From Roseomonas sp. (GTDB lineage Bacteria > Pseudomonadota > Alphaproteobacteria > Acetobacterales > Acetobacteraceae), in the NCBI GenBank assembly GCA_020249435.1, contig JADCFQ010000008.1:1-64000 (forward strand): a stretch of 64,000 bases of DNA, read 5' to 3'. Positions 19,060-27,160 of this stretch are shown one piece after another. Every line of letters starts with the position of its first letter. The first letter of the stretch is position 1. The notes beneath the pieces are model-generated. The model was not told where the DNA came from. It did not search any database and was given only the letters and a program-made list of their open reading frames with translations. The translations under genes and the position numbers were made by a program.

Positions 19060-19348
19060 CGGGTAAGGGTGTAGCGGCCAATGCCTGCCGCGCTTCGGCC
19101 AGGAGGCGTTCGGCTTCGGTCACTTCGCGCTGGTCGGCTTGGTGTGTGGCGCGAGCGAGCCGCAGCAGCGCTTCCAAATGTCCCAGTGTGGCGCGACAAA
19201 GTTGGATATGGTTGCGATGGGCGCGCATCAGCGCCTCATCTTCTGTCAAGGGATCAAGCTGCAGCACGGCCTCATAGCTAGCGCTCACGCGCTTGATCGC
19301 ATTGCGCAGATCAAGCCCGAGATCAATGCTGTTTTTCCGGCGCCTCAT
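19037..19348 (-). CDS. Small helical phage protein immediately upstream of terminase large subunit (candidate small terminase)
   Basis: 103-aa ORF overlapping the start of the large terminase; position only. Confidence 0.5.
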   Translation of the reverse strand: MRRRKNSIDLGLDLRNAIKRVSASYEAVLQLDPLTEDEALMRAHRNHIQLCRATLGHLEALLRLARATHQADQREVTEAERLLAEARQALAATPLPDDFPHEE

Positions 19349-21624
19349 GCCTTGGTTACTCGGGCACGGACGGTACCGGCGGCAAGGTTGATATTGATAC
19401 TGCTGCGATTCCAGGCGGTGACGGTGACAATATTGGTGGCGCCGACCTGTGCCAGCATGACAATGCCTGACGTGGCCAGGCTGAAGGCGGCAGAGGCGAA
19501 GTCACCTGGTCGCGCACCTTGCAGCGGGACATTGATTTGCGCCGAAGCACCAGGTGCGATCGAGCCCGGATCCCAGGGCAATTCGGTGGCCAATTCGCGC
19601 GCGCCATGTGGCAGATCAGGCAGGCCATAAAGCAAGGGTGGTGCAAAAAGCGGATCGCAGGAAAGCCGCATTGAGCGTACTTCATAGTCCCGCGCGATAC
19701 GCGCCACGCCGATGATGGCATAAGCCACCTGATCGGCAAGGCGAATCACCTGCGGCCGCGTCAAGGTCTCGTCATCCATATCGGCGGAGCTTTGCCACCA
19801 GCGTGCGGTGGCGTTCCACATCAATGATTGACCTGAAGCGCGTGCTACGGGTGTGCTGCCTTCGCTGATCAGATAGCGATCCTGATCAAAACACATAATG
19901 GCAAGGCGCGCGCCATCCGCATCGGCGGCAAGGGCAAATTCGCGGCAGTTGCGACTATCCACGACAAAGCCAAGCCCGCGCCCGCCGGTCAGCAGCACGC
20001 CGCGATCGGTAAAGCTGAAATCATTCAGCCCAGGAAAAGCGAAATCCTCAAGCCTTGTTGGCGAGAAGGAGACATTGGTCGAAAGGCAAGCTAATTTCTC
20101 AAAACCCCATTCCGCAACTGACCACCGGAAGCGTGCGGCGCGGAGATTGGGAACGGCAGCGATTTCACGCGATGCATCACGAAAGGCAGCTGCCTGGTGA
20201 AAGCGCCGCACCGTGGCACCGATACGCGTGGCGCTTGGCGTATAATCCACATCCACCTGATAGGCTTGGCTGGCCCAGGCCACTTCATAGACATGATCCT
20301 GCGCGCCGGCAGTATGGCGCGCGACATAAGGGCTGCAGCCTTCCATGCGCATGGCGCGCGCCCAGATGGAGCGGCTATCCACCTCAGAGAGAAAGGGAAT
20401 GCCACTGATCGGGCGATCCTTGGCCTGCAATTCAAAGCCCGGCGCATCGAAGATATGGCGATTATGCGCGATATAGGCACCAGGCGCGGCGGAGAATCGC
20501 ACGCCAAACCGATCCTTGGTGGTGTGCAGGCTGGATGCGATAGCGAAATGGCCGCCATAATAGCGCACGGATGTATTCCAGGCGGCGGCACTCGCGGTGC
20601 GTACATCAAGTCCTATCCGGTTATTGACGATACGCCCAAGCATTAGGGTTGTATCCTCAAAGCCGCGTTCTTCGCCGAGTGTGCGAATGCCGATGGTGAA
20701 GCCTTCGATCTGCCTGATCTCAACCTGACAAGCGTCCAAATTACGGAGCACAAGGCCGATATCGGCTTCATTCTCCCAATCGGAAATGCTCGCTCGGGCA
20801 ACGCGAATACCCATGTAGAGTTTGGTAGCATTGCGCGTTGTACCCCCATCCCCAATGGTGAGTGCGGTCTGGCCCGAGGGGCCGGCATAAAGGAGGCTAC
20901 CGCGCATCATCAGGCCCGCGGCACCGCCACCGAGCAGCAGAGGTTGACCGGTGCGATAGGTTCCCTCACCAATTTCCAAAAACCGACTGGAAACAACAGC
21001 AGCATTCATCGCGGCCTGGAGCGCGGGACCATCATCGGCGATGCCATCACCGAGCGCGCCGAAATCGCGCACAGAAAGCCGTTCATTCAGCTTGTCTTCG
21101 ACAGAACGCGGAATGGCACCTGGATAAGGCAGCGTAATCTCCGGACCATCACGATCAAATATTGCGATATCACCAAGAGAATCGAAGCCCAGCAGCCGAT
21201 TGCCGCGCGCCGCGCGTAGGGGTAGCAGCATATTGCCATCATCAGCGGGGTCGGTACGTACCGCTTGGCTGAGATCAGCCGCTACCTGTTGCAGCGCGGC
21301 CATTTGGAAATCCAGCTCATCATTCAGCGCGCTCGCGCGCAGGATGCTGTTTTCCTGGAAATCCGTCATGCGCGCGAGTGTCACGCGTCGGCGCAACATG
21401 ATCCGCGCGCCATTCGGTGGCGCTTCAACGAAGGTCACGACCCCGCCATCGGATTCGCCGGCACCGGTAATGGCGAAACCGGTCCCCTGAGTCAGGCCGT
21501 CAATACGGATTTCAAGGTCGCTATCGTTGAAAATGGGAAAGGCAAAGGTGAAGGCGCGCTGCGTGCCATTGGCGATGTAAAGCGCGCGTGGCGACACATC
21601 GCCGATGGTGATGTGTTCGGACAT
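19345..21624 (-). CDS. Tail fibre/tail spike protein with T7 gp17-like N-terminus and pectate-lyase-like (beta-helix) region
   Basis: YIANGTQRAFTFAFPIFNDSDLEIRIDG...RRRVTLARMTDFQENSILRASALNDELDFQMAALQQVAADL; then SVRDFGALGDGIADDGPALQAAMNAA. Confidence 0.88.
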   Translation of the reverse strand: MSEHITIGDVSPRALYIANGTQRAFTFAFPIFNDSDLEIRIDGLTQGTGFAITGAGESDGGVVTFVEAPPNGARIMLRRRVTLARMTDFQENSILRASALNDELDFQMAALQQVAADLSQAVRTDPADDGNMLLPLRAARGNRLLGFDSLGDIAIFDRDGPEITLPYPGAIPRSVEDKLNERLSVRDFGALGDGIADDGPALQAAMNAAVVSSRFLEIGEGTYRTGQPLLLGGGAAGLMMRGSLLYAGPSGQTALTIGDGGTTRNATKLYMGIRVARASISDWENEADIGLVLRNLDACQVEIRQIEGFTIGIRTLGEERGFEDTTLMLGRIVNNRIGLDVRTASAAAWNTSVRYYGGHFAIASSLHTTKDRFGVRFSAAPGAYIAHNRHIFDAPGFELQAKDRPISGIPFLSEVDSRSIWARAMRMEGCSPYVARHTAGAQDHVYEVAWASQAYQVDVDYTPSATRIGATVRRFHQAAAFRDASREIAAVPNLRAARFRWSVAEWGFEKLACLSTNVSFSPTRLEDFAFPGLNDFSFTDRGVLLTGGRGLGFVVDSRNCREFALAADADGARLAIMCFDQDRYLISEGSTPVARASGQSLMWNATARWWQSSADMDDETLTRPQVIRLADQVAYAIIGVARIARDYEVRSMRLSCDPLFAPPLLYGLPDLPHGARELATELPWDPGSIAPGASAQINVPLQGARPGDFASAAFSLATSGIVMLAQVGATNIVTVTAWNRSSININLAAGTVRARVTKA

Positions 21625-21654
21625 TACGATTCCTTACGGATGGAGTGGCTGGGT

Positions 21655-22062
21655 TTAGTCAAGCAGGTTGCGAGCAATGGCGCCGAAGGATTGCGTGGCG
21701 CGCACAAAACCCTGGAAATCACCATTGGAATTCAGCAGGGAAGCGCGACCCGCAGCGAGACGCTGGCGCAGCAGATCGGCGCTTTCCGAATCCGCCTGTG
21801 CAGCATCGGCACGCATGCCGGCAACAAGGGCAGAGGCAGAGCCCTCATCTGGCGAGACTCCGCTGGCGCCAAAGCGCGCGCGTGTGGCGGCAATGCTGCG
21901 CGCCAGCACGTCCTGGCGTGCGCGTTGCTGCGCGGCCTGCTGGCTTGCGATATATTGCTGCTGCGCGTCACGCGCGCGTGCTTCAACCTTACGCTTCCTC
22001 GCCTGATCTTGCATTGAAGCGCCGGCAAGAGCGAGGCTAGCGACAGTCGCGATTTGGGCCAT
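21655..22062 (-). CDS. Internal virion protein-like small protein
   Basis: Ala-rich helical protein (AGASMQDQARKRKVEARARDAQQQYIASQQAAQQRARQDVLARSIAATRARFGASGVSPDEGSA), located between tail tubular and tail spike genes. Confidence 0.6.
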   Translation of the reverse strand: MAQIATVASLALAGASMQDQARKRKVEARARDAQQQYIASQQAAQQRARQDVLARSIAATRARFGASGVSPDEGSASALVAGMRADAAQADSESADLLRQRLAAGRASLLNSNGDFQGFVRATQSFGAIARNLLD

Positions 22063-23939
22063 TAGTCATTCATCCTGATTTCGGTTGTGACGGAAAGCAG
22101 CGTCAGCGGCAGCGGTGCCGCGCTGGTGATGCGCCAAAGCGGGGCGATGCGATCCCGCCGCCAGCCCATGCCGCGTAGCGTGGCATCGCCGGTGAAGGGG
22201 GAAGGCGGTGCATCGAGGTGATCAATATTGAAGCGACGCAGCGCCAAGGCTTGCGGCCCCTTGCCGAGATCCACATCCAACGCAGGCGTTTCCAGCAAGC
22301 GGAATGTTACGGCGACCAGACGCGATGGACCTGTCGCGCTACCCGCAGGCGTGATCAGATCAGCCGGTAGGGGTTCTATTTCATGCGTGAAGGCTAGGCC
22401 GATTGCGACCGCGGTTGCGGGCGCCGTCAAGGTGACAGCTCCGCTCGAGACCGTGGCGTTGGGGCGCACCGCGCCATCGGCCAGGATGGAGACTTGGCGT
22501 CCATTCAAATGCGTGAGGCCGGTCCAGGTGGATTTCGGCGTGATGGAGGTGCCCGTAAGGGCTGCATCCTGCATCAGGCCGGATTCGAAACGTTCGAGGG
22601 AAATCCCGCCAGAACGCTGGATCACACACCAAAGCGTGCCCTCTACCTCGGCGATGGCGCAAAAGCTGCCGTTGGTTTCCTGTCGCGTCCAGGCAGTGAC
22701 CTGTTCGGCGCGATAGAGCGTGAGTGTAGCAAGCGCACCATCTTCCAGGACCAGATGCAATAGCCGCGCACGCTGGTCATAGGCCATGGCGCGCGGTGAC
22801 TGGATCAAATGCCGACCCAGAATGGCGAGATCATTTGCCTGATAGGCCTGCTGCACCTGCGTATAGGCAAATTCATAAACGCCCTGTCCGCCACGTGAGA
22901 CGAAAATGGTTGATCCATCCACATCCACTGGCGGCACCAGGCGATCCACTGGGGAACCCACGCGGGTCTGGCGGTTGATCTGGATGTTGGCGGGTGTGAG
23001 CGGATCACCCGTCACCATCCATTCTGCGCCAGAGGTGAAAAGTTGCAGATGCTGGCCGGAGAAAACACCGCGAATGGCATTTACTTGATCGGATAGCAGG
23101 CTGAAGGCAATCGCCTGATCATCCAGGCCCGTACCGGGATCGAAATTGAACAGATCGCCCGTACGCGACAGCCAAAGCCGATTGGGCAGGTCGCGTGAAC
23201 CGCCAATAACCAACCTATCCTGATGAAAGCAGCAGGTGATTGGCCAGCCGCGCGCGGTACTGAAGGCGGCTTCGTCCCAATCCTTGGTGGCGGTAGTGCT
23301 GGTCAGTGCTTGTTCGACGGTGGCAACTATTGTGGTTTGCGAATTCATCGCCGAAACCAGCACGCGCTTACCACCAATGCGCAGCCGCACTCCGATATGT
23401 TCCACTGCAAAAACTGGCGCGCTGGCGCTGATGGTGATGGTGCCATTAAGAGCGCTTGGCGTCAGTGTTATGTCCGGTGCCGCAAAGCGAAAATAGGCAT
23501 CCTGCGTGAAGGACCAGGGTGTGATGGACCAGCCCGTATTGCTGCGCTGAACCCTTTGCGGGCGCATATCGGGATGCGTCAGCAAAAGCGTATCGGCATT
23601 TTGCGTAAAGCCGATTTGCGGCAGCATGGTTTCAGTCCAGGGCGCGATCAGCTCGGCGATCTTCAGATCAGCGGCATAGACGGCAAGCTTTCCGGCCGTC
23701 AGCACCATCAGATAGGTCTGTTCAGTATTGAATTCGAAGGGCAGCAGCCGTGCGGTCCCTGGCAGTATCGCAACATGACGCAGTCCCGGCCGGCGCGTGA
23801 CGCCACCGGTTGGTTGGATGACAACATTGCGCAGGCGTCTTGCACCATTTTCATAGGCACGCAGATCGGCGCGGCCCAATAATTCAGGCGCCAATTCGCC
23901 AGCGGTAAAACTTGTTTTGGTACGCTTGATGGTGGGCAT
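22062..23939 (-). CDS. Tail tubular protein B-like (phage tail nozzle) protein
   Basis: MPTIKRTKTSFTAGELAPELLGRADLRAYENGARRLRNVVIQPTGGVTRRPGLRHVA; RVTFHQDRL-like CCFHQDRLVIGGSRDLPNRLWLSRTGDLFNFDPGTGLDDQAIAFSL. Confidence 0.85.
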   Translation of the reverse strand: MPTIKRTKTSFTAGELAPELLGRADLRAYENGARRLRNVVIQPTGGVTRRPGLRHVAILPGTARLLPFEFNTEQTYLMVLTAGKLAVYAADLKIAELIAPWTETMLPQIGFTQNADTLLLTHPDMRPQRVQRSNTGWSITPWSFTQDAYFRFAAPDITLTPSALNGTITISASAPVFAVEHIGVRLRIGGKRVLVSAMNSQTTIVATVEQALTSTTATKDWDEAAFSTARGWPITCCFHQDRLVIGGSRDLPNRLWLSRTGDLFNFDPGTGLDDQAIAFSLLSDQVNAIRGVFSGQHLQLFTSGAEWMVTGDPLTPANIQINRQTRVGSPVDRLVPPVDVDGSTIFVSRGGQGVYEFAYTQVQQAYQANDLAILGRHLIQSPRAMAYDQRARLLHLVLEDGALATLTLYRAEQVTAWTRQETNGSFCAIAEVEGTLWCVIQRSGGISLERFESGLMQDAALTGTSITPKSTWTGLTHLNGRQVSILADGAVRPNATVSSGAVTLTAPATAVAIGLAFTHEIEPLPADLITPAGSATGPSRLVAVTFRLLETPALDVDLGKGPQALALRRFNIDHLDAPPSPFTGDATLRGMGWRRDRIAPLWRITSAAPLPLTLLSVTTEIRMND

Positions 23940-23942
23940 GGA

Positions 23943-24512
23943 TCAGCCCCTGACCGAAATAAGCGGAAACTCGCCAAGCGCGGTTGCGCTGGCTTGTTGG
24001 CTATCGGCGCGCCGCGCGCTGCGGAGTTCTGCCTCGGCCAGGCGTGAGAGCAGATCGGCGCGCGCGGTGTTTTCCGTGAGCGGCAGGCAGAATTCCGCAG
24101 CCAGGCGCGCCAGCAGTGCTGAGGCGAAAAACGGCGGAAAGCTGCTTTCATCCGGGCGGAAGATATGCGTGAGTGCCACGCTTTCCACATCTGTCAGGAG
24201 CTTGCTACCTTGAATACGATAGAGCAGTCCGGAAGCACGCCCTGCCGTACCAGCGGAAATGGCGCGCAGAAAATCTGGCGGCAATTGGAAGGCGTAGCTG
24301 AATTCCGCACTTGGGCTTTGTGCAAGGCGCGGCAGGGCCGCTTGCGTCGTTGCGAAGGACCAGGGGTGGGAAGCAAGCAGGGCATCGCGCACGCCAGGAT
24401 AAAGGCTTTTCGCGACTTCCCCTTCGGCGGTGCCATCCTCGAATGAGGCAATGGGTTGCGCGCCTATCTTGATCAATGCGCTTGCGCAAAGCGTGATGGC
24501 GGTCAGCGCCAT
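23943..24512 (-). CDS. Tail tubular protein A-like protein
   Basis: MALTAITLCASALIKIGAQPIASFEDGTAEGEVAKSLYPGVRDALLASHPWSFATTQAALPRL; start at 24512 within longer track ORF. Confidence 0.8.
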   Translation of the reverse strand: MALTAITLCASALIKIGAQPIASFEDGTAEGEVAKSLYPGVRDALLASHPWSFATTQAALPRLAQSPSAEFSYAFQLPPDFLRAISAGTAGRASGLLYRIQGSKLLTDVESVALTHIFRPDESSFPPFFASALLARLAAEFCLPLTENTARADLLSRLAEAELRSARRADSQQASATALGEFPLISVRG

Positions 24513-24578
24513 GGGATGCTCTCCGATGTTGGGGGAAGGGGGCGCGGGCGGCAAATCCACCCGCGCCGGGGCTTGCGC

Positions 24579-25412
24579 TTATTCCTTCGCGCGCATTCGC
24601 ACGACTCCCGTCGGGTCAATCATGACCGCGCCCTGGGACATCATATTGTTCACGAAATGCGCGGCGCGATCGCCATGCCAGGTGATGTCAGTCATCACTT
24701 CGCTGGCCACCGCATGACCAATCGCGGTCTTGTGGTAGAAGTAACAGTAGCGTAGCGTACCGGATTTCGTCAGACCGGAATGCGGCATCCAAAGCGCGCC
24801 AAGCCAGCGCTTCGCCTGCGTGCCCTTCCAGGGTAGCGCATCATCGCCGACATATTGGGTATTGGCGAATTCCTGGATTTGCAGCAATTCAGACCATTGC
24901 TTCCAACCAACAACGGCGAAGCGCTGGCCATCATCCGGCACATCGGCGGCGCCAAGCATCTCGAACGCCATCAGCACTTTCTGCTTGGTCAGGCCATCCG
25001 TATCCGCGAGGCCGATACCGGTGCCAACCGCTTCTTGAGTGGCCGCATCCAGAGCGGCTACAATCAGCTCATCGGTCTTGCGGCCAAGCGCATAGGCGCC
25101 CGCATTGGCGATGACGCTGCGTTCATCTACATTCGTCTTGATTTCATCCAGCTTGTCAATCCATTCGCCGGCGTAATAATCCTGCAGGAAGCATTCGGCA
25201 TTGCTGTAGGTAAGGTTCATCACCGGTACGGCGCCGTTGCGCGCCTTGGCCGCCGCCGTACCCTTGCCGACACGTGGGAAGATGGTGGAAGCGCCCTTAA
25301 CATCGGTCTTGCTGCGCACGGTGGGGCGCAGCTTGCTGCCCTGGCGCTGATAGGCTTCAGCGACTTCGGCTTCGAATTGCTTGACGAAGGCTTGTTCAAT
25401 TGTTCCGGACAT
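24579..25412 (-). CDS. Phage major capsid protein (podovirus type)
   Basis: MSGTIEQAFVKQFEAEVAEAYQRQGSKLRPTVRSKTDVKGASTIFPRVGKGTA...HSGLTKSGTLRYCYFYHKTAIGHAVASEV; located directly upstream of the tail A gene. Confidence 0.85.
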   Translation of the reverse strand: MSGTIEQAFVKQFEAEVAEAYQRQGSKLRPTVRSKTDVKGASTIFPRVGKGTAAAKARNGAVPVMNLTYSNAECFLQDYYAGEWIDKLDEIKTNVDERSVIANAGAYALGRKTDELIVAALDAATQEAVGTGIGLADTDGLTKQKVLMAFEMLGAADVPDDGQRFAVVGWKQWSELLQIQEFANTQYVGDDALPWKGTQAKRWLGALWMPHSGLTKSGTLRYCYFYHKTAIGHAVASEVMTDITWHGDRAAHFVNNMMSQGAVMIDPTGVVRMRAKE

Positions 25413-25527
25413 GCGTTTGCCTGTCTTTCATTTGGGGTTGAGGGAAATCGCCGCGCCGGTTGCCGCATGGGCCGGTACAGGGCGAAGGCACACCACGCCC
25501 TTTCGGGTTGTGCGGTGGCAAAGGGGT

Positions 25528-25566
25528 GGGGCGGATGCAGTTTCAGGGGTTAACTGCACCCGCCCC
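25528..25566. repeat. Inverted repeat with 13-nt arms (hairpin) upstream of capsid gene
   Basis: GGGGCGGATGCAG tttcaggggttaa CTGCACCCGCCCC; 12/13 Watson-Crick, the remaining pair is a G-U wobble in the minus-strand transcript. Confidence 0.85.
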
Positions 25567-25609
25567 CTTCGGTCGGGGCGAGCGATCCATGGCTCCAGCC
25601 CCGCCGGAT
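25556..25609. repeat. Direct repeat copy 1 flanking the GNAT insertion
   Basis: gcacccgcccccttcggtcggggcgagcgatccatggctccagccccgccggat; 49/54 identical to 26364..26417 by manual alignment. Confidence 0.85.
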
Positions 25610-25677
25610 TCTCTCGAACACCTGTCCCGCCCGCTTTCGAGTGTTGGACAAGCGTTCAAGCTTGGCTGGATCGCATT

Positions 25678-25712
25678 TTTCGAGCCTTAGAATGAGGCCG
25701 TTTGGCTCGAAA
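25678..25712. repeat. Perfect 9-bp inverted repeat upstream of the GNAT gene
   Basis: TTTCGAGCC ttagaatgaggccgttt GGCTCGAAA. Confidence 0.75.
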
Positions 25713-25861
25713 TATTCCAACCTCTGACTTCTCTCCAAACGTATCGCCCTTCAGGTTTACTGGTCTTGTCGGGCGGACTGCGTTAGGTCATCGTCATCGG
25801 GCTCGTGAGCTAGGCATCTGCCCCGGTCGCGCTAACTGGAACCTCCAACCGTGCAGGAAAG

Positions 25862-26332
25862 TTGCATCGCATGACATCTGTCATCAATATCCGACCCGTG
25901 ACGAGCGACGATTTTCCGCAGTGGCGGCTGCTCTGGGACGGCTACAACGCCTTCTACGGCAGAGCGGGAGACACAGCCCTGCCCGAGGCAATTACGCTAG
26001 CCACATGGGATAGGTTCCATAATCAGGCTGAACCAGTACATGCGTTGGTCGCTGTAGATGGCAGCCTCATTGTTGGGCTGGTACACTACTTGTTCCATCG
26101 CAGCACGACACGACTAAACGAGGTCTGCTATCTGCAAGACCTTTTCACGCGCCCAAGTCATCGGGGTCTTCGCATCGCTCAGAACCTCATCGAGGCTGTG
26201 TATGCCGCAGCGCGCGAGGCCGGAAGTAGTCGCGTGTATTGGCAAACGCAGGCAAGCAATGCCTCCGGTCGGGCACTCTATGACAAGGTTGCCCACCATG
26301 CAGGTTTCATCGTTTACGCGCACGAGCTTTAG
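25862..26332 (+). CDS. GNAT-family N-acetyltransferase (inserted opposite to the phage late operon)
   Basis: INIRPVTSDDFPQWRLLWDGYNAFYG...VHALVAVDGSLIVGLVHYLFHRST...LQDLFTRPSHRGLRIAQNLIEAVYAAAREAGSSRVYWQTQASNASGRALYDKVAHHAGFIVY. Confidence 0.92.
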   Translation: MHRMTSVINIRPVTSDDFPQWRLLWDGYNAFYGRAGDTALPEAITLATWDRFHNQAEPVHALVAVDGSLIVGLVHYLFHRSTTRLNEVCYLQDLFTRPSHRGLRIAQNLIEAVYAAAREAGSSRVYWQTQASNASGRALYDKVAHHAGFIVYAHEL

Positions 26333-26363
26333 TCACGACATTCGAGCATGGCTAAAGTTTTTC

Positions 26364-26417
26364 GCACCCGCCCCCTTCGGTCGGGACGAGCGTTTCATTG
26401 CTCAAGCCCCGCCGGAT
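26364..26417. repeat. Direct repeat copy 2 flanking the GNAT insertion
   Basis: gcacccgcccccttcggtcgggacgagcgtttcattgctcaagccccgccggat; 49/54 identical to 25556..25609. Confidence 0.85.
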
Positions 26418-26423
26418 CCTGTG

Positions 26424-27155
26424 TCAGCCGCCAACCATGCGGCGGAAGCCATCAGTGACGCGTTTCACGAATTCGGGTTCACGCGTGCGCCAATAGCGCG
26501 GGTCGCGCATCATCTCACGCAGCGCGGTCTCATCCGCCACCGGTGCGGCATCGGCCTTGCGCGTGACGGCGGGTTCGCCCTTTTCCATCATGCGATAAAG
26601 CGCCATCACCCCCTCTGAGGTGGTGGAAAGTGCTTCAAAAACCGTATCCGGCAAATTGGCGCGACCCCAGGCGGAAAGCTGCTGCGCAATGCGGCGGAAG
26701 CGTTCTTCGCCACCGAAGTGCTCACGGAGCTTTTCCACCTGGCGATCAGCTTCGAATTGCGCGGCGGCTTCGGCAATCATTGGCAGCAAGCGCTCGGCCG
26801 CCAGATCATAGACAAGCTGCGCTTGGGTCGGCGTGAAGCCCGCTTCATGCAGGCGCTTGTTTACATCCTCATCCGCGCAGCAGAGATCATGCTTTGCCGT
26901 GATCTGATATTCTTCGGGGCTATCCGGAATGCCGAGGCTGCGGCGAAAGCGCTGTACTTCCTCTGCCGGCGCATCGGCGCCAGGTGAGGCGATGCGCTGC
27001 GACAGGCGGCGTTCCAATTCACGGTAAGATTTCAGCAGCGCATCCACGCGGAGTTGGCCCGCTTCGGAATCCCAGAATTTTTCCGGTACATCTTCGGGGC
27101 GTGTTGATGGGGTGGCTTGGTCGCCAAGCGCATTGGCCAGCAGATCCTCGGGCAT
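26424..27155 (-). CDS. Phage scaffolding/capsid assembly protein-like
   Basis: MPEDLLANALGDQATPSTRPEDVPEKFWDSEAGQLRVDALLKSYRELERRL; acidic/helical, located between portal and capsid; start 27155 inside track ORF 26424..27419. Confidence 0.78.
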   Translation of the reverse strand: MPEDLLANALGDQATPSTRPEDVPEKFWDSEAGQLRVDALLKSYRELERRLSQRIASPGADAPAEEVQRFRRSLGIPDSPEEYQITAKHDLCCADEDVNKRLHEAGFTPTQAQLVYDLAAERLLPMIAEAAAQFEADRQVEKLREHFGGEERFRRIAQQLSAWGRANLPDTVFEALSTTSEGVMALYRMMEKGEPAVTRKADAAPVADETALREMMRDPRYWRTREPEFVKRVTDGFRRMVGG

Positions 27156-27160
27156 GGGGC

